Shown here one piece after another: positions 15,197 to 23,019 of a stretch of 41,380 nucleotides of DNA. Source of the stretch: JAAAOZ01 sp964496595 (GTDB lineage Bacteria > Chloroflexota > Anaerolineae > B4-G1 > SLSP01); contig CAZCAI010000019.1 of NCBI GenBank assembly GCA_964496595.1, positions 1 through 41,380 on the forward strand, read 5' to 3'. The first letter of the stretch is position 1, and each line of letters begins with the position of its first letter. The position numbers and the translations under genes were made by a program. The notes below the pieces were generated by a model, which saw only the letters and a list, made by a program, of their open reading frames with translations, was not told the origin of the DNA and did not search any database.

Positions 15197-15222
15197 AAAA
15201 GCTCCCCGATTGGGGAGCTTTT
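15197..15222 (-). terminator. Terminator of tRNA-Ser
   Basis: AAGCTCCCC-GATT-GGGGAGCTT forms a 9-bp stem (extendable by A-T pairs). On the minus strand the stem is followed by TTTTTGTTTT, a classic intrinsic terminator just after the tRNA 3' end; T-runs on both sides allow bidirectional action. Confidence 0.92.
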
Positions 15223-15231
15223 CTTATGTTG

Positions 15232-15321
15232 TGGCGGAGAGGGTGGGATTCGAACCCACGGAGCCTCGCGGCTCACGCGCTCTCCAGGCGCGCGCATTAG
15301 GCCAGACTATGCAACCTCTCC
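15232..15321 (-). tRNA. tRNA-Ser (anticodon GGA)
   Basis: A class II tRNA read on the minus strand. The acceptor GGAGAGG pairs with CCTCTCC, followed by discriminator G and an encoded CCA. The anticodon stem CGCGC/GCGCG encloses loop CTGGAGA, giving anticodon GGA (reads UCC and UCU). The long variable arm GAGCC-GCGA-GGCTC and the T arm GTGGG-TTCGAAT-CCCAC are typical of serine tRNAs; discriminator G rules for Ser over Leu. Confidence 0.96.
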
Positions 15322-15331
15322 ACAGCGGTAG

Positions 15332-15359
15332 ATTATAACACACCCAGGCGATTTAGCAA
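15332..15359 (-). promoter_or_regulatory. Promoter of tRNA-Ser
   Basis: On the minus strand TTGCTA (15354-15359), a 16-nt spacer and TATAAT (15332-15337) with an extended TGT in front. The predicted start is only a few nucleotides before the mature tRNA 5' end. Confidence 0.7.
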
Positions 15360-15367
15360 ATACAAGT

Positions 15368-15865
15368 TTACACGCCGTCGAACTGCTCAGCGGGGTGCTC
15401 ATCTTCTTTCGCCAAGGCAATCTGCAACTGACGACCGTCCTCCAGATAAATCCGATCACCTTGAGCACGAATCGTGCTAATAGGCGGCGCACTAATCTGC
15501 AGACGTCCAGCCACAACATGGGCCTCCAACGTGACCGGTTCAGATTGTGTGCGCCGAGATTTTAAAGTAGTCGCAGGCTGAGGAACGTGACACTCACGAT
15601 CTAACACATTCAAGGCTTCTTCTGAATCCATTTCAAGTTTTTCAACAGATAACCACCGCAGGCTGTCGCCTGTCAATATCTGATCCAACTGCTCTAACGG
15701 CAAGTCTTTCTCTTGAATCATTTGATTGTAGCGACTACCCAAGAATTCCCATGCCAGGGAATAACGCAGAATTACCTTATCTCGCAATTCAATTGCATAG
15801 GCATCACTGTGCCACCGGCCGTCCTCACCTTTTCTTTGCAATTTTCTGATCCTGACCATTATCAC
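15368..15865 (-). CDS. Hypothetical protein, partner of the upstream gene
   Basis: A 165-residue protein that I cannot assign. The first half is basic and mixed (RIRKLQRKGEDGRWHSDAYA), the second half is predicted beta-rich (LEAHVVAGRLQISAPPIS, then DRIYLEDGRQLQIAL). No signal peptide, membrane helix or metal motif. The GTG start at 15865 overlaps the stop of the preceding gene by 4 nt (an ATG two codons in is an alternative), so the two are co-translated. Codon use is AT-richer than in ftsH, so the pair may be a recent addition behind ftsH. Confidence 0.65.
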   Translation of the reverse strand: MIMVRIRKLQRKGEDGRWHSDAYAIELRDKVILRYSLAWEFLGSRYNQMIQEKDLPLEQLDQILTGDSLRWLSVEKLEMDSEEALNVLDRECHVPQPATTLKSRRTQSEPVTLEAHVVAGRLQISAPPISTIRAQGDRIYLEDGRQLQIALAKEDEHPAEQFDGV

Positions 15866-16377
15866 ACTTCCTCTCGCTTCAATCGACTCAGATATACCTT
15901 GGCCTCTTCCACACGTTCTTCTTCCAACAAAAAGAGTCCAATATCACTCTCGAGAAAGTAAGTCAGATCCCTTTCATCGGCCCGATTCGCTTTGATCAAC
16001 GTCGCTACCTCAAAACGAGAACCATATTGTCGAAGTAATACGCCTTGCAGATACCGATGTTCCTCATAAATAGCAACTACGTGCGCCGAAAGATTATCTG
16101 CCAATATACCGGCCAGTTCATATTGAGTGTAACGATAAGGATCAATACCAGCATATTGCAAAGCACGAATCTCGACAATCTCATGAACGAGAATGCTGGT
16201 ACCATAGAAGCCGCCAACTCGAAGGGCTTCATCCCAAACTGTCTCGCCAAGCCCGGCTTGGAGAATATGGACGTATCTTTCAATGCGCCGAAGATCAGCA
16301 GCAGCGATATCGTAATGGTAAAGTCCTATAAGGTCGAAACGGACCAATAACTGCCGATAACGACGCCAGCACGCCAA
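15862..16377 (-). CDS. Hypothetical protein with HEIVE motif
   Basis: A 171-residue, mostly helical protein that I do not recognise. It contains LVHEIVEIRAL (H65, E66, E69) and, some 40 residues on, AHVVAIYEEHRYLQ; an HExxE followed by further H/E residues could be a metal site, but the motif is not the usual zinc-protease HExxH. It begins 10 nt past the ftsH stop with a TTG, since no ATG is in frame near the end; the start is therefore uncertain. Overlaps the next gene by 4 nt. Likely transcribed from ftsH; a toxin-antitoxin or small accessory pair is possible but unproven. Confidence 0.6.
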   Translation of the reverse strand: MACWRRYRQLLVRFDLIGLYHYDIAAADLRRIERYVHILQAGLGETVWDEALRVGGFYGTSILVHEIVEIRALQYAGIDPYRYTQYELAGILADNLSAHVVAIYEEHRYLQGVLLRQYGSRFEVATLIKANRADERDLTYFLESDIGLFLLEEERVEEAKVYLSRLKREEV

Positions 16378-16387
16378 TTCCGCCGCC

Positions 16388-18298
16388 TCATGCCGTCGCC
16401 GGTGAGGGCTTCAACACCTTCTTAGGCTGTGAACTGTCGCCGTCACTCGGCTTCTCTTTCTTCAGCGGGGGCAACGTTTGACCATTGAACACCTTGACGA
16501 ACTCATCGGCGGAGAGCGTCTCCCGCTCCAACAACTGCTCGGCAATGCGATCCAAGTCGTCACGGTGCTCGATGAGCAAGTCCTTGGCGCGATCATACGC
16601 CCGCATAATAATCGCCTTGATCTCCGAATCGATGGTCTGCGCAACGGCCTCGCTGTAATCACGCTGCTCGTTGATTTCTCTACCCAAGAAGACCAACTCT
16701 TCCTTGCGGCCATAGACCAACGGGCCAAGCTTATCGCTCATCCCGTAGCGGGTGACCATCTTGCGCGCCGTCTCACTGACGCGCTCCAGATCATTGGATG
16801 CCCCCGTGCTGATCTCGTTGAATGTGATTTCCTCGGCGGCGCGTCCGCCCAATCCATACGAGAGATCATCTTCCATCTTGGTGCGCTGAAGGATATAACG
16901 ATCCTCCTCCGGCAGGATCAGCGTGTAGCCGCCGGCCATCCCACGCGAGACAATGGAGACTTTGCGGACGGGATCACAATTCGGCAGGACGTGAGCCACG
17001 ACCGCGTGCCCCGCCTCGTGATAGGCGAAGATCTTGCGCTCCTCATCCGAGATCACGCGACTGCGCCGCTCCGGCCCGGCGATGACCCGCTCGATGGCCT
17101 CCTGGAACTCAGCCATCCCGATGCGTCGCTTGCCATAGCGCGCGGCCAAGATGGCCGCCTCATTGACCACATTCTCAATATCCGCCCCGACGAAGCCCGG
17201 CGTGGTCTGCGCTAACCGCTCCAGATCAACATCCGAGGCGATAGGCTTGCCGCGCGTGTGAATGCGGAAGATGGCCTCACGCCCCTGAATGTCCGGCTTA
17301 TCCAACACCACCCGCCGATCAAAACGACCGGGGCGAAGCAGCGCGGGGTCCAGAATATCGGGGCGATTGGTCGCCGCGATGATGATGACATTCGTGTCCG
17401 TCTCGAAACCATCCATCTCCACCAGGATCTGGTTGAGCGTCTGCTCGCGCTCATCGTGCGATCCGCCCAGCCCGGCGCCGCGATGGCGCCCGACGGCATC
17501 AATCTCATCGATGAAGATGATGCACGGGCTGTGGCGCTTGGCCTGATCGAAGAGATCACGCACCCGACTGGCGCCAACGCCGACGAACATCTCGACAAAC
17601 TCGGAGCCGGAGATGCTGAAGAAGGGTACACCGGCCTCGCCGGCGACCGCCTTCGCCAACAGCGTCTTCCCCGTGCCCGGCGCGCCGACTAGCAGCACGC
17701 CCTTGGGAATCCGAGCGCCCAAATTGATGAACTTCTGAGGCTCCTTGAGGAATTCAACGACCTCCTTCAACTCCTCTTTCGATTCCTTGACGCCGGCGAC
17801 ATCCTCGAAGGTCACCGTCGGTCGATCCCCGGAGAACATCCGCGCGCGGCTCTTGCCGAACGAAAGCGCTTGATTATTCGCTCCCTGGAATTGACGGATG
17901 AAGAAATAGAACAACACGCCGCCGACAACCAAGACCAGCAATGTGCCGCCGATATTCACCATCGTATTCCAATCCGTCGGCTCGTTGAACGTGATTTCGA
18001 TCTCGCGCAGCGTCTCTTCCGTCACGCCCAGCGCCTTGAGTTGCTCGACCAGCGAGGTCTCGCTTCCTTTGCGAGAAAACACAATCGGCGCCTCGACATC
18101 TTCCGCACCCGATTTATAGGTGACCTGAATCTCGTTCCCTTGCACACCAATGCTCTCGATCATCCCGCCCTTGGCCTGCTCCGCGATTTGATTAAGGGGA
18201 ACCGTCGGGCCAGAACTCCCGCCCGATATATAGCTGTAGACCAAAAAGAGTACCGCCGCGATAACGATCAGATAGACAAAGTTACTATTGGATTTCAC
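16388..18298 (-). CDS. ftsH: ATP-dependent zinc metalloprotease FtsH
   Basis: A 636-residue membrane AAA+ protease that degrades misfolded membrane proteins and regulatory proteins. In order: N-terminal helix (about 7-23), an extracytoplasmic domain, a second helix (about 112-135), the AAA+ module with Walker A GAPGTGKT, Walker B CIIFIDEIDA and the pore loop FVGVGA, then the M41 protease with zinc motif HEAGHAVVAH. The basic tail ends in KKVLKPSPATA. The GTG at 18298 was chosen because AGGAGG (18305-18310 on the plus strand as CCTCCT) lies 6 nt upstream; an in-frame start at 18349 adds 17 non-homologous residues. The two small genes downstream may share its transcript. Confidence 0.96.
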   Translation of the reverse strand: MKSNSNFVYLIVIAAVLFLVYSYISGGSSGPTVPLNQIAEQAKGGMIESIGVQGNEIQVTYKSGAEDVEAPIVFSRKGSETSLVEQLKALGVTEETLREIEITFNEPTDWNTMVNIGGTLLVLVVGGVLFYFFIRQFQGANNQALSFGKSRARMFSGDRPTVTFEDVAGVKESKEELKEVVEFLKEPQKFINLGARIPKGVLLVGAPGTGKTLLAKAVAGEAGVPFFSISGSEFVEMFVGVGASRVRDLFDQAKRHSPCIIFIDEIDAVGRHRGAGLGGSHDEREQTLNQILVEMDGFETDTNVIIIAATNRPDILDPALLRPGRFDRRVVLDKPDIQGREAIFRIHTRGKPIASDVDLERLAQTTPGFVGADIENVVNEAAILAARYGKRRIGMAEFQEAIERVIAGPERRSRVISDEERKIFAYHEAGHAVVAHVLPNCDPVRKVSIVSRGMAGGYTLILPEEDRYILQRTKMEDDLSYGLGGRAAEEITFNEISTGASNDLERVSETARKMVTRYGMSDKLGPLVYGRKEELVFLGREINEQRDYSEAVAQTIDSEIKAIIMRAYDRAKDLLIEHRDDLDRIAEQLLERETLSADEFVKVFNGQTLPPLKKEKPSDGDSSQPKKVLKPSPATA

Positions 18299-18419
18299 CC
18301 AACACCTCCTCGACCCCTCTATGGCTTTAGCGAGGTCGCCTATGCTCATTATGAGAAAATTCCATTGATAGGGCCTAACCCGTCAAACGCGTGTATCATG
18401 TATTATGAACAAGAATTTG

Positions 18420-18454
18420 GTGGACAGGGACCCTTTGCGTGATGGGTTGTCCAC
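18420..18454. repeat. Hairpin in the ftsH leader
   Basis: GTGGACA (18420-18426) pairs with TGTCCAC (18448-18454), with further CCC/GGG pairing inside. It lies in the 326-nt gene-free region 18299-18624 between the kinase and ftsH and would be in the 5' untranslated RNA of ftsH if transcription starts near 18567. Confidence 0.5.
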
Positions 18455-18532
18455 GTTGGGATTAGTAAACGCTAAATTCTGGAACTATCTCGGCGCTGTC
18501 CCTCTCCAACAGAAGGACCAACTTACCCATTG

Positions 18533-18579
18533 ATTATATATAACTACGTGTAGTTAACTATATTTGAGTAGTCATTATA
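18533..18579 (-). promoter_or_regulatory. Candidate ftsH promoter with palindromic operator
   Basis: On the minus strand TGGTATAAT (extended -10; hexamer at 18574-18579) is followed, 18 nt later, by the palindrome TAACTAC-GT-GTAGTTA (18541-18556) and a second TATAAT (18533-18538). A palindrome just past a start site is where a repressor would act. The leader to ftsH would be about 270 nt. No -35 of good quality is present for either hexamer. Confidence 0.5.
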
Positions 18580-18624
18580 CCAGAAAACCATTAAAAGCTC
18601 ATTAGAATCTGGTTAAGAAACCCG

Positions 18625-20595
18625 CTACGGATTGATGACAATTTCAGCGACGAGGATCGTGCTATCCACCACATTCGCCTCGCCAGCCTCCACGACGGGT
18701 AAGCGCCCCGCCGCGTCATACATCCCCACGCGGATTTGATACGATCCCGGCGGCGTTCCCTCTGGAATGGCGAGTTGATGAGGATCGTTGATAATCTCGC
18801 CTGGCTGCCACGTTTGTGTCGGCCGCAGACCATTCACCGGCTCGACATCTCGCTGCGTGATCAAAGTGCTCATATCCTCGGTCAACAGATGGATGAAGAC
18901 CTTGTAGGTGTGATCCAGCGGTTGGACGCATCGCCAGCGCAGGGTCACGGGGATATTTTCGCCGGCCTGATAATTGAACTTGAGCAGACGAGCCTCTTCC
19001 AGCACCACGCGGTTGCCCAAATTGACGCCTAACGGAAGCGGGAGATTGACGCCGCCGCTGACGGTGAGCGTCACCGTGCTGCTCGATCGAATCTCCGATT
19101 CAGGGAGCGGTTCCTGTGATAAAATCTTGCCCGCCGGCTCCGTACTCCAGACCTCTTCAATGTTCAAAAGCAACCCTTCGGACTCCAAACCCTCCTGCAC
19201 GACATCCAAATCGTAACCCACGACATCCGGCAACGTGAGGGCTTGCCCACGCGCGACGATCACGCTCATCGTCGAACCAAGGGGGACGCGGTTGCCAGAA
19301 TTGGGCGTCTGCTCCAATATCTCGCCCGGTCGCGCCTCGGCGCTCTCCTGCTCGCCCAGCACCTCGAGTTCCAACTCCAAGCTCTCGGCCAGGCGGCGAC
19401 CATCCGCCAATCCCAAGCCCACCAGATTTGGCGCGCTGACCATCTGCTCCTCGACGACAGGCGTCGGCGTCTCACCGTTGGAGATCGCCGGTGGCAAAGG
19501 CCCGTTATCCAGCGTGTAGGCTTGATAGACAAAGAGCCACAGCGGGATCAGGCCGAGAACGGCGATTGCGGCGACGCCCATCAACGCCCAGAGCATCCAA
19601 TCCGGGCCGGAGTCCCGCACCGGAGGCTCAGGTTGTGCTGCTGGCTCGCTCACCCGTTTGGGCGGCGCCGGCTGCGGGCGCGATGGCGCGGGCGGCGGGG
19701 TAGGCGTGGCATTTTCTTCTGGGGAGATGGATTGCTGGGGGCGCGTCGCTTCGATCCCTTGCCGCCGATACTCGCTAATCGAAATGCCGAATTGATCGGC
19801 GTTGCGATAGCGCTGCGCCGGCTCCTTCGCCAGTACCTTCCGCGTCAGCCATTCCAGGCCCGGCGGGACGCGGGGATTCAATGCCGTCAGCGGCGCCGGC
19901 TGCTCTTGCAGATGCTTCATTGCCAGCGCCGTCGGATCTGGATCGTGGAAGGGCGGCACACCGGTCAACATCTCGTACAACATCACGCCGATGCTGTACA
20001 CATCAGAGGCCGGCGTCGGCGTTTTACCCGCGACCTGCTCCGGCGAGATGTAATGGGGACTTCCCCAGATGACCTGCTCTTCCTCATCTTCATCCATTTC
20101 CGCCTGGCCCACATCATACTGAAACGCGCGCGCGATGCCAAAATCGGCCACCTTGATGGTCTCATCCGGCGTGACCAAGATGTTCTGCGGCTTGAGATCA
20201 CAATGCACCAGCCCGGCGCGATGCGCGTGGCCCACACCGGCGCAAATCTGCTCTGTCAGATCAAGCGCCTTAGAAACGGGCAACGGGCCTGCGCGCCGAA
20301 TGAGAGCTTTGAGATCCTCGCCTTTCACCATCTCCATCACAATGTACGGGCGATGATCATCCTCGCCTACATCATAGATGCGGACGATGTTGGGATGATC
20401 CAAGCGGGCGGCCGCGCGCGCCTCGTGCAAAAAACGCTCGCGGAATTCAGGCTCGCTGGAGTATGGCTCGCGCAAAAACTTGACCGCCACATCGCGCTCT
20501 AACAGCACATCCTCGCCGCGATAGACGGTCGCCATTCCGCCGCTGCCGACCAATTCCACCAGCCGATAACGTTGATTTAGAATCGTCGATTCCAT
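18625..20595 (-). CDS. PASTA-domain serine/threonine protein kinase (PknB type)
   Basis: A 656-residue membrane kinase. Cytoplasmic kinase domain (about 10-270): GSGGMATVYRG glycine loop, K39 in VAVKF, catalytic HCDLKPQN (D133) and DFG (151-153). The catalytic loop has cysteine before the aspartate instead of arginine, so it is a non-RD kinase. An acidic insert EMDEDEEEQ lies in the activation loop. A Pro-rich linker leads to one membrane helix (about 338-365), then extracytoplasmic PASTA repeats (APNLVGLGLADGRRLAE..., LPDVVGYDLDVVQEGL...) and a C-terminal beta domain of about 140 residues. It probably senses cell-wall fragments and controls growth. Good AGGAGAGG site ahead of the ATG. Confidence 0.95.
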   Translation of the reverse strand: MESTILNQRYRLVELVGSGGMATVYRGEDVLLERDVAVKFLREPYSSEPEFRERFLHEARAAARLDHPNIVRIYDVGEDDHRPYIVMEMVKGEDLKALIRRAGPLPVSKALDLTEQICAGVGHAHRAGLVHCDLKPQNILVTPDETIKVADFGIARAFQYDVGQAEMDEDEEEQVIWGSPHYISPEQVAGKTPTPASDVYSIGVMLYEMLTGVPPFHDPDPTALAMKHLQEQPAPLTALNPRVPPGLEWLTRKVLAKEPAQRYRNADQFGISISEYRRQGIEATRPQQSISPEENATPTPPPAPSRPQPAPPKRVSEPAAQPEPPVRDSGPDWMLWALMGVAAIAVLGLIPLWLFVYQAYTLDNGPLPPAISNGETPTPVVEEQMVSAPNLVGLGLADGRRLAESLELELEVLGEQESAEARPGEILEQTPNSGNRVPLGSTMSVIVARGQALTLPDVVGYDLDVVQEGLESEGLLLNIEEVWSTEPAGKILSQEPLPESEIRSSSTVTLTVSGGVNLPLPLGVNLGNRVVLEEARLLKFNYQAGENIPVTLRWRCVQPLDHTYKVFIHLLTEDMSTLITQRDVEPVNGLRPTQTWQPGEIINDPHQLAIPEGTPPGSYQIRVGMYDAAGRLPVVEAGEANVVDSTILVAEIVINP

Positions 20596-20622
20596 AGTTC
20601 ATCCTCTCCTTGCATCTATGTT

Positions 20623-20650
20623 ATTCTACCGCAATGCATGGAAAGCGCAA
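20623..20650 (-). promoter_or_regulatory. Promoter of the PASTA kinase gene
   Basis: On the minus strand TTGCGC (20645-20650), 16 nt, TAGAAT (20623-20628), ending about 28 nt before the kinase ATG at 20595. Confidence 0.5.
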
Positions 20651-20701
20651 TGATTGAACAAAGCTTCGAGAGCATTCCCCAGGCGATGCGCCACGCATTT
20701 C

Positions 20702-20729
20702 TTGTCAGTGATTGTTTATGTGTTAGAAT
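20702..20729 (+). promoter_or_regulatory. Promoter of the antiporter-like operon
   Basis: TTGTCA (20702-20707), a 16-nt spacer and TAGAAT (20724-20729), with the first start codon 17 nt beyond the -10. It is divergent from the kinase promoter. Confidence 0.65.
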
Positions 20730-20746
20730 CACTATTTGGAGTTTAG

Positions 20747-22357
20747 ATGCCATATACTTACACCTACCTATTATATACTGGATTGGCCGGCAGTTTGATG
20801 CTTTTGGGCATCGAACTTATACCCCGACTGCGGATTTTACGCAAGCCACTGACGGCCATTAGCTTGACTACCATGATGGCCCTCTGGGCGTTGCAACCTC
20901 AGACAGGCCGTTGGGTCGTCTCGATGTGGTCGCCTGGGACGGTCTTGGGCGAGCAGATTCTGTTGGATATGACCCCGGCAGTGTGGTGGTTGGGCATCGT
21001 GCTGGGCGCGGTCTTCACCGGCGCGGCGTGGATCGAAGTCGCGGAGCGCCGTCCGGCCCTGCCGCTGACCGGCACGCTGGTCGTGATCGCGTTGCTCGTG
21101 ACCTGGCAATCGCTGATGGGCGGCACGCTGATGACAACCCTGGCGGCCTGGGCCATCTTCGACCTGATATGGAGCATCGCGGCGTTGATGGCCGGCGCAG
21201 AGGGCGAGCAGATCACCTTCAGCCTGGCGCTTCACGGCGTCTCCTCTCTGCTGCTCTGGGGCAGCGCGTTACTGCTCCGCCAACATGGCGACAGCGCTCT
21301 CTGGTGGCTGATGCAGACCTCGGAGCCTATCGAGGTTCTCTTGCTGGTCGCCGCGCTCATCCGGGTGGGATACTACCCCTTCCATATTCTCTTCCCTCGT
21401 CACTTGGGACGCTCGCGCCTGTTGGGGATGGTACATCTCATCGGGCCGCTCCCCGGCATCGCGCTCCTCTACCGATTCTTAGCCCTGCCCAATTTTCCCC
21501 GGCTGCCCGCCTGGGGAATGTGGTGGGGCGTGCTCTCGCTCTTCTGGTGCGGGATTATGGGCTGGAACGCGCGCGGCAAGCAGCGCCCGATGTTGTGGGC
21601 CGGCCACGCGCTATTGATCACCGTCATCACCAGCGCGACGCTCTTGGGGACGCCCACATCTCTACTGTACGGCGTCGCGACGTGGATCGCGGCCGGGACG
21701 CTGCTGGTGCTGATGCGCGGACGGGATTCACAGGCCATCATCTGGTCGTGGCCGGCATGGACGGCGCTGCTCTTTCTGATCGGCGCCCCACCCTCTCCGA
21801 CCGGGATGTTCCAGCGCGCTTTGTTAGCGACGATACCCTGGCCGGCAATGAGCCTCGCCATCGCTGGCAGCGCGTTGATGTTCGCCAGCTTTCTGCGCGG
21901 CATTCGACGTCCTGCTTTAGGCGATCTGGCTTTCCCCCAGCCGTGGCAACGGGCCAGTTTTTTGGCGGGCACGGGACTGATTTTGAGCGTGTTGATTGTC
22001 ACCGTGATGCTCAGCCCGACCATGCCGATCATCGAGATAAGACACAATTATCATCACAATGAAGACGCGCTCATCCGCGCGGGCATCTCGTGGTTGGGAT
22101 TGGGGCTAGGGATGAGCGCCTTGCTTGGCGGGGTGCTCCTGCTCCGATGGGGCGCCATCACGCGCGAGTGGCTGTACTATGGGGAGCCATTCTTAGAAAT
22201 CCTCAACTTGCAATGGCTTTACCAGGCAATGTGGCGCGGCGCGGATCATCTCTTAGCCATTCTGCGGGTCACGGTTGAGGTCGTCGAGGGCAGCGGCGCC
22301 GTATTGTGGTCATTATTGATCTTGTTATTGACCTTGTTGGTGATTGTCAGTCGATGA
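20747..22357 (+). CDS. Complex I/Mrp antiporter-like membrane subunit
   Basis: A 536-residue protein with about 14 membrane helices, a divergent member of the NuoL/M/N-MrpA/D family. The TM7 landmark is RVGYYPFHILFPRHL: P211-F212 match the PFH motif of NuoN and R206 occupies the place five residues before P where the family has its key lysine. D139 (AIFDLIWS) falls where the TM5 glutamate of NuoL/M lies. A C-terminal helical extension with LNLQWLYQAMWRGADHLL recalls the lateral helix end of NuoL. It may move protons or sodium as part of a larger complex, but the subunit is too divergent to assign. TTTGGAG lies ahead of the ATG; it overlaps the next gene by 4 nt (ATGA). Confidence 0.78.
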   Translation: MPYTYTYLLYTGLAGSLMLLGIELIPRLRILRKPLTAISLTTMMALWALQPQTGRWVVSMWSPGTVLGEQILLDMTPAVWWLGIVLGAVFTGAAWIEVAERRPALPLTGTLVVIALLVTWQSLMGGTLMTTLAAWAIFDLIWSIAALMAGAEGEQITFSLALHGVSSLLLWGSALLLRQHGDSALWWLMQTSEPIEVLLLVAALIRVGYYPFHILFPRHLGRSRLLGMVHLIGPLPGIALLYRFLALPNFPRLPAWGMWWGVLSLFWCGIMGWNARGKQRPMLWAGHALLITVITSATLLGTPTSLLYGVATWIAAGTLLVLMRGRDSQAIIWSWPAWTALLFLIGAPPSPTGMFQRALLATIPWPAMSLAIAGSALMFASFLRGIRRPALGDLAFPQPWQRASFLAGTGLILSVLIVTVMLSPTMPIIEIRHNYHHNEDALIRAGISWLGLGLGMSALLGGVLLLRWGAITREWLYYGEPFLEILNLQWLYQAMWRGADHLLAILRVTVEVVEGSGAVLWSLLILLLTLLVIVSR

Positions 22358-23019
22358 ATCCCTTTATTGCGTGGTTAAATCAAGCCTCGGCCTTTGCTTC
22401 GACGCCGGCTGCCTGGGGCATTTTCCTGACCGGCGCAGCGATCTATCTGATCTCCGAGTGGCGCCTGCGCTTTTTGGCCCTGCTCGGTCAATATCTCTTC
22501 GTAGGCATCATCTTCGTGCGCCTCTTTGAATCGCGCCCGGAGATGGCCTTGCTCAAAATCCTGGTTGGCTGGCTTGTGGCGGGCGCCTTCCTCATCAGCG
22601 CCCGCATCCGCGAGCAGACGGCCCTCGCCAAGGGAATTCGATTCCGTTGGTCCTCGCACGTCTCGTTTCGCATCCTCTCACTCGCCACCATGACCGTGGT
22701 CGCCTATCTGGGAGCGCAACGCTATACCCTCCCCTTCATCCCCGGCGATTTGGCTCTGGCGTGCTACTTCCTGGCCGCGCTGGCCGTCCTCTTCATCGGC
22801 ACCGAGGAGCAAGAAGCAAGCGTGCTGGGCGTCGGTGTGCTCAACCTGCTGACGGCCCTGGACATCTTCTACTCCGCACGTGATCCCGGCCTGCTGGTCA
22901 CCGGCCTGCTCGTGATGCTCACCCTGCTCGTGGGCCTGGCTATCTCCTATCTGACCGTCGCCGAGGTGTTCGAACCCTCTCCTCTGTGGGAAGATAGCAA
23001 TGCAGGAGGACGGAAGTGA
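22354..23019 (+). CDS. Small membrane subunit, HyfE/NuoK-like topology
   Basis: A 221-residue, six- to seven-helix membrane protein with no soluble domain. Its place between two antiporter-like subunits and its topology resemble the HyfE/HycD-neighbouring small subunits of group 4 hydrogenases or the MnhC/NuoK family, although I see no diagnostic motif. Helices include AAWGIFLTGAAIYLIS, LKILVGWLVAGAFLIS and LLVTGLLVMLTLLVGLAIS. The ATG at 22354 overlaps the upstream stop (ATGA); an earlier ATG at 22306 would lie fully inside the first gene. It ends in GTGA overlap with the third gene. The assignment is by context. Confidence 0.6.
   Translation: MNPFIAWLNQASAFASTPAAWGIFLTGAAIYLISEWRLRFLALLGQYLFVGIIFVRLFESRPEMALLKILVGWLVAGAFLISARIREQTALAKGIRFRWSSHVSFRILSLATMTVVAYLGAQRYTLPFIPGDLALACYFLAALAVLFIGTEEQEASVLGVGVLNLLTALDIFYSARDPGLLVTGLLVMLTLLVGLAISYLTVAEVFEPSPLWEDSNAGGRK

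Noticed and set aside
19243..20502. 419-residue plus-strand frame opposite the PASTA kinase
   Set aside because: Antisense shadow; kinase motifs lie on the minus strand.
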